Assembly (NCBI RefSeq): GCF_019219825.1
Contig: NZ_JAHUXH010000012.1
Coordinates: 1 to 64,000 of the forward strand
DNA length: 64,000 nucleotides
From: Streptomyces sp. TRM70350
Lineage (GTDB): Bacteria; Actinomycetota; Actinomycetes; Streptomycetales; Streptomycetaceae
Direction: 5' to 3'
The position numbers and the translations under genes are program-made. Positions within the stretch are counted from its first letter, which is position 1. The number at the start of each line of letters is the position of its first letter. Under the pieces are notes generated by a model. The model was not told where the DNA came from and ran no database searches. It saw only the letters and a program-made list of their open reading frames with translations. Shown here piece after piece: positions 41,972 to 50,838 of the stretch.

Positions 41972-43102
41972 ATGAACAGCTCGGTACGGATGGGACGAGT
42001 CCTCGGGGTGCCGCTGCGCATCCACTGGAGCGTGCCCCTGCTCGTGATGCTCTTCGGATACAGCCTGGGCAGTCACACGCTCCCGGTCGGCGTTCCGGAT
42101 CAGCCGAGCGTCATCTACACGGTCGCCGGTCTGGCGGGAGCACTGTTGCTCCTCGTCAGCCTGCTGGCGCACGAGGCCGCCCACGCGATCACGGCCCGCA
42201 GGAAGGGCATCGAGGTGGAGGACATCACCCTGTGGGCCCTTGGCGGAATGACCCGGATGGGTAGGCCGGGCACGGCCGGCGCGGCCTTTCTGGTGGCCGT
42301 CAGCGGGCCGATCACCAGTCTGGTCGTCGGCGTGGCCGCGTTCGGGGCGGGCATCGGGCTGGACATGGTGTCCGGCTGGGCCGTGCCCGCAGCCGTCCTG
42401 CTCTGGCTGGGGTGGGTGAACTTCGTGCTGGCCGTGTTCAATCTGCTGCCGGCCGCGCCGCTCGACGGAGGCAGGGTGGTGCAGGCACTCATGTGGTGGC
42501 GCACCGGAGACCAGGATCGCGCCGAGCGGGCCTCCGCGTGCAGCGGTCAGGTCCTGGGAATCCTGCTGATCGGCGTCGGATGGATCGCCGTCCTGCGTGG
42601 CGTCCTCGGCGGTCTGTGGCTCGCGGTCATCGGCTTCTTCGTCCTGATCGTCGCCGGCGCGGAACGCCAGCGCGCCAAGCTGGCCCCGGCCCTGCGCGGA
42701 ATGCGCGCGGCCGATGCCATGTCGTCTCCCGTGGAGACATGCCAGGACTGGCTGACCGTGCAACGTTGCATCGACGACGTGGCCGTGCGAACCCGCCACT
42801 CCACGCTGGCCCTGATCGACTTCGACGGATGCCCCAGCGGCCTGCTCGACCTCGCGCGGCTCGCGAGGACCCCCGCCCAGCAGCGGGAGACCTTGCGCGT
42901 GCGTGACGTGGCGACCCCTTGGTCGCAGTGCACCACCTGCGCCCCGGACGACCTCCTCGAAGACGTGCTCGAAAAGCTCTCCCCAGGCCGCGGTCTGCCC
43001 ATTCTCGTCACCGACGGGCAGCACCTGGCAGGCATCATCACCGCGCACGACATCTCCCGGATCGTCCAGCGCCACGCACTCCGCGGCAGGGAGAGCCGAT
43101 GA
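41972..43102 (+). CDS. Site-2 protease (M50) with CBS domains
   Basis: About 376 residues. Six membrane helices carry the zinc site H67-E68-xx-H71 (LLAHEAAHA) and the third ligand motif LLPAAPLDGGRV. Two C-terminal CBS domains follow (MRAADAMSSPVETC..., VRDVATPWSQC ... ILVTDGQHLAGIITAHDIS). This matches the Rip3/SpoIVFB-like group, where CBS domains sense adenylate nucleotides. The ATG at 41972 has AGGAGAAGG upstream. It probably cleaves a membrane-bound regulator; the substrate is unknown. Confidence 0.92.
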   Translation: MNSSVRMGRVLGVPLRIHWSVPLLVMLFGYSLGSHTLPVGVPDQPSVIYTVAGLAGALLLLVSLLAHEAAHAITARRKGIEVEDITLWALGGMTRMGRPGTAGAAFLVAVSGPITSLVVGVAAFGAGIGLDMVSGWAVPAAVLLWLGWVNFVLAVFNLLPAAPLDGGRVVQALMWWRTGDQDRAERASACSGQVLGILLIGVGWIAVLRGVLGGLWLAVIGFFVLIVAGAERQRAKLAPALRGMRAADAMSSPVETCQDWLTVQRCIDDVAVRTRHSTLALIDFDGCPSGLLDLARLARTPAQQRETLRVRDVATPWSQCTTCAPDDLLEDVLEKLSPGRGLPILVTDGQHLAGIITAHDISRIVQRHALRGRESR

Positions 43103-43172
43103 GTGCCGCCCGCTTCACCGGGGCGGCAGCGAGGAGGCGACGGTCCGAGACGGTGCCTTGCCGTCGCCGCTC

Positions 43173-43559
43173 CTATCGGTGGCGCACTCGGCTGTGCCGC
43201 AGGCGTCGGCGCATGGCTCTACGCAGCCACCGCAAGGGATGCACGGGGGTGCGGGCGGCTTGGAGCGGTGCCTGTCGCGGGGCGAGCGGCGCATAGGGAA
43301 GGGGATCGCGGCTGCCATCGGCTTCCCATACGCAGACCGGGACGTTGTCAGCACCTGCCGATCGGTCGACGTGGACGGTGAAGGGCTGCGGAGGGTCGCC
43401 GGGCAGCTCCGCGGCCAGCACCGTGACGTCCTTGTGGCCCCGCTGAGACGCGACGACTTTGCCGTCCACGAGCAGTTCGACGGTGCCCGACGGAGCGCCC
43501 GTCTGAACGGTGACCGAATGCCCATTCCGATCGAGGTGAAAGCGGTGGCTGCGGGCCAT
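43173..43559 (-). CDS. Small conserved-type hypothetical protein
   Basis: 128 residues: MARSHRFHLDRNGHSVTVQ, then a beta-rich segment (TVELLVDGKVVASQRGH ... TVLAAELPGDPPQPFTVHVD) and a very basic Arg/His tail. A strong ribosome-binding site (GGAGGT, 5 nt before the ATG at 43559) supports it. I recognise no function. The ~300 bp between it and the PRC-barrel genes contain nothing I can assign. Confidence 0.65.
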   Translation of the reverse strand: MARSHRFHLDRNGHSVTVQTGAPSGTVELLVDGKVVASQRGHKDVTVLAAELPGDPPQPFTVHVDRSAGADNVPVCVWEADGSRDPLPYAPLAPRQAPLQAARTPVHPLRWLRRAMRRRLRHSRVRHR

Positions 43560-43863
43560 GAGATACCTCCAGTCCCAGTCACCACAGGCACTCCCAGTGT
43601 ATGCGGGCATCGCAGCGGATCGACGAGCTGCTGCACGGCGCGGGCGACTGGGCGTTGCGTGGCGTCTTCGGTTCCGGGAAGGGCGTCGATGTCGACAGGG
43701 ACAACGCAGTAGCAGTGGCCGGTGGCGGCCATGAGGCAGCCGGTCGAACGTTGCCTTCACAGCGGGCCGACGCCGTGGCTGAAGGGGCGAAATCGGGGGA
43801 CCGACCCCGTCCTTGACACGGCGGTTCCGCCCCGAGGCTCCGCATATCACTGCGGAGCGAATG

Positions 43864-44304
43864 TCACTGCGGGGCCGCGACGACAACCGCGTAGCCGCCG
43901 ACTCCGAGGACTTCGTCGCCGGGGATCTGTTCCTCTTCGGTCAGCACGTGACGGACACGCCCTGATCGCTCGTCGAAGTCAACGTCGATCACCGTGCCCT
44001 TGTTGAGACCTGTGTCGGTCAGCACCGCCTTTCCGATGGGGTCGTGCGCCGCGTGGGTATGGCTGTCGGGACCGATGTTCTTCTCGTCGCGGATCCGCCC
44101 GGCCTCCTCGACTGCGACCGCGTCGGGGCCGAACGACTGGACGTCCTGCCAATCGAGGGTGTGGTGTCCGCGGCCCCGGGTCTTGAGGCGTAGACCGGCG
44201 ATACGCGCCGGTGACGGCGCGACCGTGCAGGCCGCGACGGTCCCGACCGTCTCGGCTGTCGAGAGATCCATGACGGCCTTGCCCAGGGCCTTGGTGAACA
44301 GCAT
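43864..44304 (-). CDS. PRC-barrel domain protein
   Basis: 146 residues with a PRC-barrel beta-barrel pattern repeated twice: MLFTKALGKAVMDLSTAETVGTV ... HTLDWQDVQSFGPDAVAV and DPIGKAVLTDTGLNKGTVIDVDFDE. It ends ILGVGGYAVVVAAPQ-like. PRC-barrel proteins occur in photosynthetic reaction centres and RNA processing, but in actinobacteria their role is mostly unknown. It is the third gene of a minus-strand operon, 3 bp after the other PRC-barrel gene. Confidence 0.85.
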   Translation of the reverse strand: MLFTKALGKAVMDLSTAETVGTVAACTVAPSPARIAGLRLKTRGRGHHTLDWQDVQSFGPDAVAVEEAGRIRDEKNIGPDSHTHAAHDPIGKAVLTDTGLNKGTVIDVDFDERSGRVRHVLTEEEQIPGDEVLGVGGYAVVVAAPQ

Positions 44305-44307
44305 CGC

Positions 44308-44877
44308 TCAGTCCTCCTGCGGCTCGTGCCGGAGGCGGTTGCGCAGGCTCTCCGCCGCGGCACCGAACCCTCCCAGGTCACCCGCGCTGTGCTGTGCGGT
44401 GGCGTCCGGAACGAGGACCCGTTCGCCGGAGACGGTGACCGGTCCGGCAACCGGCAACAGGACGCGGCGGTGCTCGGCGGTTTCGACCTCGTAGCCCGCC
44501 ACCGCCGGTGTCCTGCCCGTCTCCACGACGGCGTCGGTGACCGTACCCAGCCGGGTGCCGCCGCGGGTCATGATCGCGGCGCCCAGAACATTGCTCCCGC
44601 CCGGCTCCTTCTCCCCCGCCCGGGCGGCTGTGTCGTCCTCCTCCAGCGCGCTCTCGTCGCGCACCATGACCGCGTCCGGCCCCAGGGAGTGGACGTTCCT
44701 CCACGGAAGGAGACGGTGCAGCGGCCCCGCAAGCAGGCCGCGGCCGGCGAGGGTGAAGCATCGGATGCTGCCCGTCGAGGCATCGAAGACGAGGTCCTTG
44801 ACCTGCCCGAGGTCTTCCCCCGTCAGCGTGACCACCGGCTTCTTGGCGATCTGGCTCGCCCGCATGTAGACGGTCAC
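44308..44877 (-). CDS. PRC-barrel domain protein
   Basis: 189 residues from the GTG at 44877, which overlaps the stop of the 48-aa membrane protein gene (GTGA). The PRC-barrel segment MRASQIAKKPVVTLTGEDLGQVKDLVFDASTG is followed by WRNVHSLGPDAVMVRDE and a second barrel (GTRLGTVTDAVVETGRTPAVAGYEVE). Paired with a second PRC-barrel protein and a small membrane anchor, it may form a membrane-linked complex (inference). Confidence 0.83.
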   Translation of the reverse strand: MTVYMRASQIAKKPVVTLTGEDLGQVKDLVFDASTGSIRCFTLAGRGLLAGPLHRLLPWRNVHSLGPDAVMVRDESALEEDDTAARAGEKEPGGSNVLGAAIMTRGGTRLGTVTDAVVETGRTPAVAGYEVETAEHRRVLLPVAGPVTVSGERVLVPDATAQHSAGDLGGFGAAAESLRNRLRHEPQED

Positions 44878-45020
44878 GGCTCCTGCCCTCCGCCCTTCCG
44901 ATGCCGCCCGCCCTGGGCTATCACGCCACCGGAGCGGCGCCGCGCCTGCAGTGCCACGACGAAACCGACGCCCGCCAGGACGATCGCCACAGCGATGATG
45001 AGCCACGTCCACCATTCCAT
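44874..45020 (-). CDS. 48-residue single-helix membrane protein
   Basis: A short gene with ATG at 45020 and stop overlapping the PRC-barrel GTG. It encodes MEWWTWLIIAVAIVLAGVGF, continuing VVALQARRR with a basic Gly/His/Lys-rich tail. There is one hydrophobic helix (residues ~5-24) followed by positive charges, so the C-terminus should face the cytoplasm. The 4-nt overlap and AAGGGG about 8 nt before the ATG support expression. It resembles the small DUF-type anchors found before stress proteins, but I cannot name it. Confidence 0.7.
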   Translation of the reverse strand: MEWWTWLIIAVAIVLAGVGFVVALQARRRSGGVIAQGGRHRKGGGQEP

Positions 45021-45242
45021 TTCCGCACCCCTTTGCGCGCGGCGTCATCCATGTATCCCCTTCCAGGGTCGGCCCACCGACGCCCGGGTGTCGACCGCGA
45101 GAACGGGGATTGGGCTCCCGCGGCCTCTGAAAGAGCACGCGAACGGGCGCACGGAGCCGGTTTACGGGTCGATGCGCGAGGCAACCCAAGGACCCACCGC
45201 TCCCACGCTCCCACCGCTCCCACCGCTCGCTCAGGAGAAGCC

Positions 45243-47045
45243 ATGACCGAAGTCGCCGACTACGTACTGCAACGCCTGACCGAGTGGGGCGTTCAACGCG
45301 TCTACGGATACCCGGGTGACGGCATCAACGGATTGCTGGGTGCCTTCGACCGGGCCAACGGAAGCCCGGAGTTCATCCAGGTGAGGCATGAGGAGATGGC
45401 CGCCTTCATGGCCTGCGCGCACGCCAAGTTCACCGGTGAGGTGGGCTGCTGCACGGCCACGTCCGGCCCCGGAGCCATCCATCTGCTCAACGGCCTGTAC
45501 GACGCCAAGCTCGACCACCAGCCGGTGGTCGCCGTGGTGGGGCAGCAGAAGCGGCTCAGCCTCGGCGCCCACTACCAGCAGGAGGTGGATCTGGAGCGGC
45601 TGTTCGCGGACGTGTCCGAGTTCTGCCAGATGATCGTGCATCCGGCGCAGGCCCGGCACATCATCGACCGGGCCTTCAAGACCGCGCTCACCACCCGCGG
45701 CGTCGCCACGATCATCATCCCGAACGACGTACAGGAGGAGGACGCCCAGCCCTCGCCGCCCAAGACGCACGGCGCGGTGTTCTCCAGCGTCGGCTGGAGC
45801 CGCCCACGCGTGCTGCCCAACCCGGACGAACTGCACAGGGCCGCCGACATCCTCAACGAGGGCAGCAAGGTCGCCATGCTCGTCGGGCAGGGCGCGGCCC
45901 GCGCCGAGGCCGAGGTCGTCGAGGTCGCCGAACTGCTCGGGGCCGGCGTGGCCAAGGCTCTGCTCGGCCGCGAGGTGCTGCCCGACGACCTGCCCTTTGT
46001 CACCGGCCCCATCGGCCTTCTCGGGAGCAAGCCGAGCGACAACATGATCCGCGGCTGCGACACCCTGCTCATGGTCGGCAGCAGCTTCCCGTATGCCGAG
46101 TGGCTGCCGGACGAGGGCCAGGCGCGTGGCGTCGAGATCGACATCGACGGTCGCATGATCGGCATCCGCTACCCGATGGAAGCGCACCTCGTGGGGGACG
46201 CCAAGGAGACCCTGCAGGCGCTCATTCCCCTGCTGCGGCGCAAGGAGGACCGCTCGTGGCGGGAGAAGATCGAGAAGGACGTCGTCGAGTGGAACGACCT
46301 GTGTGAGCGGTGGGCCGCCCAGCACTTCGGCGATGTCATCAACCCCCAGGCCGTCGCCTCCGAACTCTCCTCCCGGCTGCCGAAGGGTGCGATCCTGACC
46401 GCCGACTCCGGCTCGGGCACCAACTGGTGGGCCCGCAACATCAAGCTCCGCCCGGGCATGCGCGCCTCGCTGTCCGGCACCCTGGCCACCATGGGACCGG
46501 GCACGCCGTACGCCATCGCGGCGCGGTTCGCCTACCCCGACCGGCCCGTCATCGCGTTCGTCGGTGACGGCGCCTTCCAGATGAACGGCATGAACGAGAT
46601 GATCACGGTCAAGCGCTACCTGGACCGCCTGGCCGGATCCCCGCCGTTCGTCTTCTGCGTGTTCAACAACCAGGACCTCAACCAGGTCACCTGGGAGCAG
46701 CGGGCCATGTCCGGCGATCCCAAGTACCCCGGATCGCAGGACATCCCCGACATCCCGTACGCCGCCTACGCTCAGCTGATCGGCCTCAAGGGCATCGTGT
46801 GCGACGACCCGAAGAAGATCGGGTCCGCCTGGGACGAGGCCCTGGCCTCCGAGACACCCGTCGTGCTGGAGTTCAAGGTCGATCCGGAGATCGCGCCGAT
46901 CCCGCCGCACATCATGACCGAGCAGGGCAAGAAGGCAGCCAAGGCAGCTCTGCACGATCCGGAGAAGGCGGGGATCACCGCCAAGGGCGTACGCCAGAAG
47001 ATCACCGAGTACGCCGAGCACCTGCCCGGTCGGGGGCGGTCGTGA
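45243..47045 (+). CDS. TPP-dependent pyruvate oxidase-like enzyme (PoxB-like), copy 1
   Basis: 600 residues with the three-domain acetohydroxyacid synthase/pyruvate oxidase fold. The PYR-domain Glu is in FIQVRHEEMAAFMACAHAKF; a central FAD/nucleotide-type domain (~190-330) follows. The PP-domain TPP motif is GDGAFQMNGMNEM ... FNNQDLNQ. It lacks an evident C-terminal lipid-binding amphipathic helix like that of E. coli PoxB. Its stop overlaps the following SDR gene. A close paralogue lies at 50839-52638 and a third begins at 63154. The substrate is probably a 2-oxoacid such as pyruvate. Confidence 0.9.
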   Translation: MTEVADYVLQRLTEWGVQRVYGYPGDGINGLLGAFDRANGSPEFIQVRHEEMAAFMACAHAKFTGEVGCCTATSGPGAIHLLNGLYDAKLDHQPVVAVVGQQKRLSLGAHYQQEVDLERLFADVSEFCQMIVHPAQARHIIDRAFKTALTTRGVATIIIPNDVQEEDAQPSPPKTHGAVFSSVGWSRPRVLPNPDELHRAADILNEGSKVAMLVGQGAARAEAEVVEVAELLGAGVAKALLGREVLPDDLPFVTGPIGLLGSKPSDNMIRGCDTLLMVGSSFPYAEWLPDEGQARGVEIDIDGRMIGIRYPMEAHLVGDAKETLQALIPLLRRKEDRSWREKIEKDVVEWNDLCERWAAQHFGDVINPQAVASELSSRLPKGAILTADSGSGTNWWARNIKLRPGMRASLSGTLATMGPGTPYAIAARFAYPDRPVIAFVGDGAFQMNGMNEMITVKRYLDRLAGSPPFVFCVFNNQDLNQVTWEQRAMSGDPKYPGSQDIPDIPYAAYAQLIGLKGIVCDDPKKIGSAWDEALASETPVVLEFKVDPEIAPIPPHIMTEQGKKAAKAALHDPEKAGITAKGVRQKITEYAEHLPGRGRS

Positions 47046-48118
47046 GCGAGGAACACGGCTCGCGCGACGCGACCGAGGTCGTCGTGGTGACCGGGGCGAG
47101 CGGCGGTGTCGGCCGGGCCACGGCCCGGGCCTTCGCCGCGCGCGGCGCGTCCGTCGCACTGCTCGCCCGTGGCGAGCAAAGACTTCAAGGCGCCGCCCGC
47201 GACGTGCGCGAGGCGGGCGGCCGGGCACTGCCGCTGGTCGTGGACGTCTCCGACGCGGAGGCCGTCGACGCGGCGGCGGAACGGGTGGAGCGGGAACTCG
47301 GCCCGATCGACGTGTGGGTGAACGCGGCTTTCTCGACCGTGTTCGCGCCAGTGCCGGAGATCAAGCCGGAGGAGTTCCGGCGGGCCACCGAGGTGACGTA
47401 CTTCGGCTTCGTGTACGGCACTCAGGCGGCCCTGCGCCGCATGGTGCCGCGCGACCGGGGCACCATCGTGCAGGTCGGCTCGGCACTGGCGTACCGCGGC
47501 GTGCCGCTCCAGGCCGTCTACTGCGGCGCGAAGCACGCGATCCAGGGGTTCACCGAGTCGCTGCGCTGCGAACTGCTGCACGACCGCAGCGGGGTGCGCG
47601 TCACGATGGTGCAGCTGCCGGGACTGAACACGCCGCAGTTCAGCTGGGTGCTGTCGCGCCTGTCCCGGCATCCGCAGCCGGTGCCCCCGGTCTACCAGCC
47701 GGAGGTCGCCGCCCAGGGCATCCTGTACGCCGCCGACCATCCGCAGCGGCGCGAGCACTGGGTCGGCGGTTCCACCGTCGCCACGCTCCTCGGGCAGCGC
47801 TTCGCCGCCGGGCTGCTGGACCGGTACCTGGCCCGTACGGGGTACGACTCCCAGCAGACGGACGATGCCGTCGACCCCTCGCGCCCGGTCAACCTCTGGG
47901 AACCCGCCGACGGCGCGGCCGGCCGGGACTACGGGGCGCACGGCGTCTTCGACCAGCAGGCGCACGAACGCAGCGCCCAGCTGTGGCTCTCACGGCACCG
48001 TCGGCCGCTCGCCGTGGGCGCGGCCCTGGCCGGCGCCGCCGGTACGGCGCTCGCCGCCGGGCTGCGGCCACGCGCCCAGGGCGGCGGGCTCACCGTGGCA
48101 GGGCGGAGGCGTCGTTGA
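47042..48118 (+). CDS. SDR-family oxidoreductase
   Basis: 358 residues. The cofactor motif is VVVTGASGGVGRA, DVS marks the adenine site, and catalytic Ser/Tyr/Lys lie in VGSALAYRG and YCGAKHAIQ. After the ~250-residue SDR core a C-terminal extension ends in a hydrophobic Ala/Gly segment (AVGAALAGAAGTALAAGL), perhaps a membrane anchor. The GTG start overlaps the TPP enzyme stop (GTGA), so the two form an operon. This suggests that the SDR reduces the ketone or aldehyde product of the TPP enzyme. Its 3' end overlaps the convergent GH15 remnant. Confidence 0.9.
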   Translation: MSEEHGSRDATEVVVVTGASGGVGRATARAFAARGASVALLARGEQRLQGAARDVREAGGRALPLVVDVSDAEAVDAAAERVERELGPIDVWVNAAFSTVFAPVPEIKPEEFRRATEVTYFGFVYGTQAALRRMVPRDRGTIVQVGSALAYRGVPLQAVYCGAKHAIQGFTESLRCELLHDRSGVRVTMVQLPGLNTPQFSWVLSRLSRHPQPVPPVYQPEVAAQGILYAADHPQRREHWVGGSTVATLLGQRFAAGLLDRYLARTGYDSQQTDDAVDPSRPVNLWEPADGAAGRDYGAHGVFDQQAHERSAQLWLSRHRRPLAVGAALAGAAGTALAAGLRPRAQGGGLTVAGRRRR

Positions 48119-48680
48119 GGCGGACCGCGCACTCCAGCAGCAGGGCGTGGACGAACGCCTGGGGCAGGTTGCCGCGCAGCTGGCGCTGACGCACGTCGTA
48201 CTCCTCGGCGAACAGCCCGGGCGGTCCGCAGGCCGCCCGGGTCCGCTCGAACCAGCGGAAGGCGCCGACGCGGTCGCCGAGGCGGTGCGTGGCCAGCGCC
48301 ATGTGGAAGCCGCACAGCAGGAAGGCGCCCTCGGCCTCGCCGAGCGGGACTCCGCGATGTGCGAAGCGGTACAGGTACCCGTCCTCGGCGAGCCGGTCCT
48401 CGACGCGGGCGTGGGTGAGCACGGTGCTGGGGTCGTCGGCGGCCGCGTACCCCCGCGCGATCGGCACCAGCAGGGCCGCCTCGGGCCCGTCGTCGTCGGC
48501 GGCCCGGCGCCAGCGCGGCGCGCAGAGCCAGACGATCCTGCCTTCCGGATCCACCACAGCCCCACGCTCGCCGTCGGCGAGCACGGCGTACTCCCGCAGC
48601 ACCCACGGTGGGAAGGCGGCATCCGGCGCCGCTGTCGGCATGTCGGCTCGTTCGACCATGTCGCTGCAGTGTCCCGGCAC
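48090..48680 (-). pseudogene. Glycoside hydrolase family 15-like gene with large internal deletion
   Basis: One frame of 196 residues joins the N-terminal ~35 residues of a GH15 trehalase/glucoamylase-like protein (VLREYAVLADGERGAVVDPEGRIVWLCAP) directly to its C-terminal quarter (EDGYLYRFAHRGVPLGEAEGAFLLCGFHMA, QRQLRGNLPQAFVHALLLECAVRL). Family members are about 600 residues. The catalytic (alpha/alpha)6 centre is gone, so it should be inactive although still open. Confidence 0.75.
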
Positions 48681-48816
48681 GGGAGGCCGGAAACCGTCGC
48701 TGTCACCCGGCCGGACGACTGGCGCCAGCCGTCCGGGACCGGTCGCCCCGTCGTGTTCTCCGGACGGCTGGATCGGCGGGCCGTAGGTGTACCGACCGCA
48801 CCCAGTCGTGCGATCG

Positions 48817-49188
48817 TCAGTCGGCGCAGTACGCGATGGTGGACAGCAGGGCGTTCGCCGGTTGACGGCTGTCGAGGCGGGTGTGCTGTACGACGACCGG
48901 TACGTCGCTCACCAGCACCGACGCATAATCCGCGCCGACAGGTACCTGGCCGTCTGCGGTGAGTTCGTTGAACCGTTGGTGCACGGTGCGCCGGGCGGGC
49001 ACGGTGATGCGGTGCGGCCCGGCGGGTTCGCGGTCCGGGAAGAAGAAGGTGATCTCCACGTGAGCGTCCGCGTCACCGGTGTTGAGGATGCAGGCGGTCT
49101 CGTGGCTGGTCATTTCGTCCGGTCCGGTGCTGGAGCCTGGAATGAACCCTTCGGGGATCACCCAGGTGCGTTTCCCGAGGTGTTCCAC
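48817..49188 (-). CDS. Sensory rhodopsin transducer-like (DUF1362) protein, possible separate gene
   Basis: From the in-frame GTG at 49188 (AAGGAAG 8 nt upstream) the same frame gives a 123-residue protein of the usual full length of this beta-sandwich tetramer family. It begins VEHLGKRTWVIPEG and ends STIAYCAD. Anabaena ASRT carries signals from a rhodopsin to DNA or carbohydrate targets, but most bacterial members have no rhodopsin, and none is seen here. This is an alternative reading of the C-terminal part of the sigma-factor frame. Confidence 0.55.
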   Translation of the reverse strand: MEHLGKRTWVIPEGFIPGSSTGPDEMTSHETACILNTGDADAHVEITFFFPDREPAGPHRITVPARRTVHQRFNELTADGQVPVGADYASVLVSDVPVVVQHTRLDSRQPANALLSTIAYCAD

Positions 49189-50454
49189 AGCACGTACTTC
49201 CTTGAGGGCGGGGTACGAAAGCTTTCTCTCCAGGAGCGCGGCGGCGGGAGGGGGCCGCGCGACTCCGCCGGGGCACGAGACAAGGACCGATGTGGTGGTC
49301 GGCGTGCGCCGCACGTTCCCGCACGGCGTGCCGCGTGCCACGCGCGGCGGCACGGCAGCGTTGGTTCCCCGGCACGTCCCAGGCGAAGGCGCGCGCGCAG
49401 CTCGCCGCGGCGCACCGCGCACAGGGCCTGCCGTGACGCGCGGCAAACGACCCACGGCGCTCCTGCCGGTCCGGTCCGGGCCCCGCTTCGGGGACGTCGC
49501 GGGTCCGCCCGTCGGGCGCGCCGGTCGGACGGGCCCGGCAGGACGTACCGGCCCCGATGGCTGACGGGGACCGCCCGAGGAACGCGTCGGCCGTGCGGTA
49601 CGGCCGGTGAGCGGCCGCTGCTCCTCCTCGTCGCCTCCGGGAAGCGGCTCGGTCTCCAGGAGGGCCTCGCGGAGCCGTTCGAGACAGTGCCTCAGAATGC
49701 GCGAGACCTGCATCTGCGAGACACCGATGGCGTCCGCGATCTGCTGCTGGGTCTGCTCCCGGTAGAACCGCAGGTACAGGACTCGGCGGTCCCGCTCCGG
49801 CAGCTGCTTCACCAGGGATGCCAGGGCCACGGCGTCGACGACACGACCGAGGGCGTCGTCGTCGGCACCCAGCAGGCACGCGAGGGGGGGAACCTGGTCG
49901 TGTGCCGCCGGCTCGTCCAGGGATCGCGGACGGCACTCGTGCACCGCACGCAGCGTGGACACCACGCGGCCGAGTTCCAGCCCCGTGTGGTCGGCGATCT
50001 GCTCAGCGGTGGGCGACCCGCCGCCGAGTAATTGTTCGAGCTCCGCGACGGCCTTGCAGACCTGGCCGCTCGCCTCCTGCAGGGAACGGGGCAGCCGTAC
50101 GGCGCTGGTACGGTCGCGCATGTGCCGCCTGAGCTCACCGGTCACCTTGGGCAGCGCGTACGACAGGAACGCGTGACCCAGTTTCGGGTCGTAACCGTCG
50201 ACAGCTTTGACCAGCCCGAGGGACGCGACCTGAACGAGGTCGTCGAAGTCCTCCCCGCGGCGTTGGAAGCGGCGTGCCACACGGCGGGCCAGCGGCAGCA
50301 GCAGACGGATGACCTGGTCACGGAGGGCAGCCCGCCGCGGTCCCGGTCGCTGCTCCGAGATCTCGCGCATCAGCGTGTCGAGGTGATCCGAGGAGGGCTC
50401 TGGTACGGCGGCGCCGTCGTGCGTCCGGAGCAGGTCAGCGGCTGAAGAAGACAT
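48817..50454 (-). CDS. SigB/F-type sigma factor in one open frame with a sensory-rhodopsin-transducer domain
   Basis: 545 residues as read. Sigma region 2 (RRFQRRGEDFDDLVQVASLGLVKAVD), region 3 and region 4 (RRVLYLRFYREQTQQQIADAIGVSQMQVSRILRH) give a stress sigma factor of the SigB/F/G group by residue ~270. The frame then runs through ~150 residues rich in Pro, Arg and Gly into a domain like the Anabaena sensory rhodopsin transducer (DUF1362): TWVIPEGFIPGSSTG, HETACILNTGDADAHVEI, VVQHTRLDSRQPANALLST. Either this is a real fusion, or the sigma stop codon was lost and the second domain is translated from GTG 49188. ATG at 50454 is the start. Confidence 0.75.
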   Translation of the reverse strand: MSSSAADLLRTHDGAAVPEPSSDHLDTLMREISEQRPGPRRAALRDQVIRLLLPLARRVARRFQRRGEDFDDLVQVASLGLVKAVDGYDPKLGHAFLSYALPKVTGELRRHMRDRTSAVRLPRSLQEASGQVCKAVAELEQLLGGGSPTAEQIADHTGLELGRVVSTLRAVHECRPRSLDEPAAHDQVPPLACLLGADDDALGRVVDAVALASLVKQLPERDRRVLYLRFYREQTQQQIADAIGVSQMQVSRILRHCLERLREALLETEPLPGGDEEEQRPLTGRTARPTRSSGGPRQPSGPVRPAGPVRPARPTGGPATSPKRGPDRTGRSAVGRLPRVTAGPVRGAPRRAARAPSPGTCRGTNAAVPPRVARGTPCGNVRRTPTTTSVLVSCPGGVARPPPAAALLERKLSYPALKEVRAVEHLGKRTWVIPEGFIPGSSTGPDEMTSHETACILNTGDADAHVEITFFFPDREPAGPHRITVPARRTVHQRFNELTADGQVPVGADYASVLVSDVPVVVQHTRLDSRQPANALLSTIAYCAD

Positions 50455-50773
50455 GGGCCTCTGGGGGTTGGGCCGGGTGGCGGACGTTCGGCGGTACGGC
50501 CGTGACGCACCGCGTGGCAACCGGCGAGCGTGGACCGGCAAGGTCGCGGGTGACGCTCTCGGTGACTCTGGGCCGGGCAACCACCACCTCGCAACAACCA
50601 TGCTCTTCGCGTCGGCTCAGGGAGTGACCCGGCACAAGTGCCGTGAAACGCGCCGAGACCCATCGTCACAGAACCCGCTCCGCGCGCAATTCGGCGCAGG
50701 GGCGGCTCCCGTGCACATGGACGCCGAACCAGTCACCGTCCCGGTCCATGAGAGTGGTGGAGCGGAACTCGCC

Positions 50774-50798
50774 GTTTACGCACCCCCGCCCTGGGTCA
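50774..50798 (+). promoter_or_regulatory. SigB-type promoter candidate before TPP enzyme copy 2
   Basis: GTTT at 50774-50777 and GGGTCA at 50793-50798 are 15 bp apart. This is near the Streptomyces SigB consensus GNNT-N14-16-GGGTA(C/T), with one mismatch in the -10. It lies 41 bp before the ATG at 50839 in the 384-bp gap next to a SigB-type sigma gene. The rest of the gap holds nothing I can assign. Confidence 0.4.
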
Positions 50799-50838
50799 CC
50801 CACCGGAGACGGCAGAGGTGTGTCCGAGGGAGAACGTC

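Noticed and set aside
43560..43863. Small frames in the gap before the PRC-barrel genes
   Set aside because: No ribosome-binding site or recognisable sequence; treated as unassigned.
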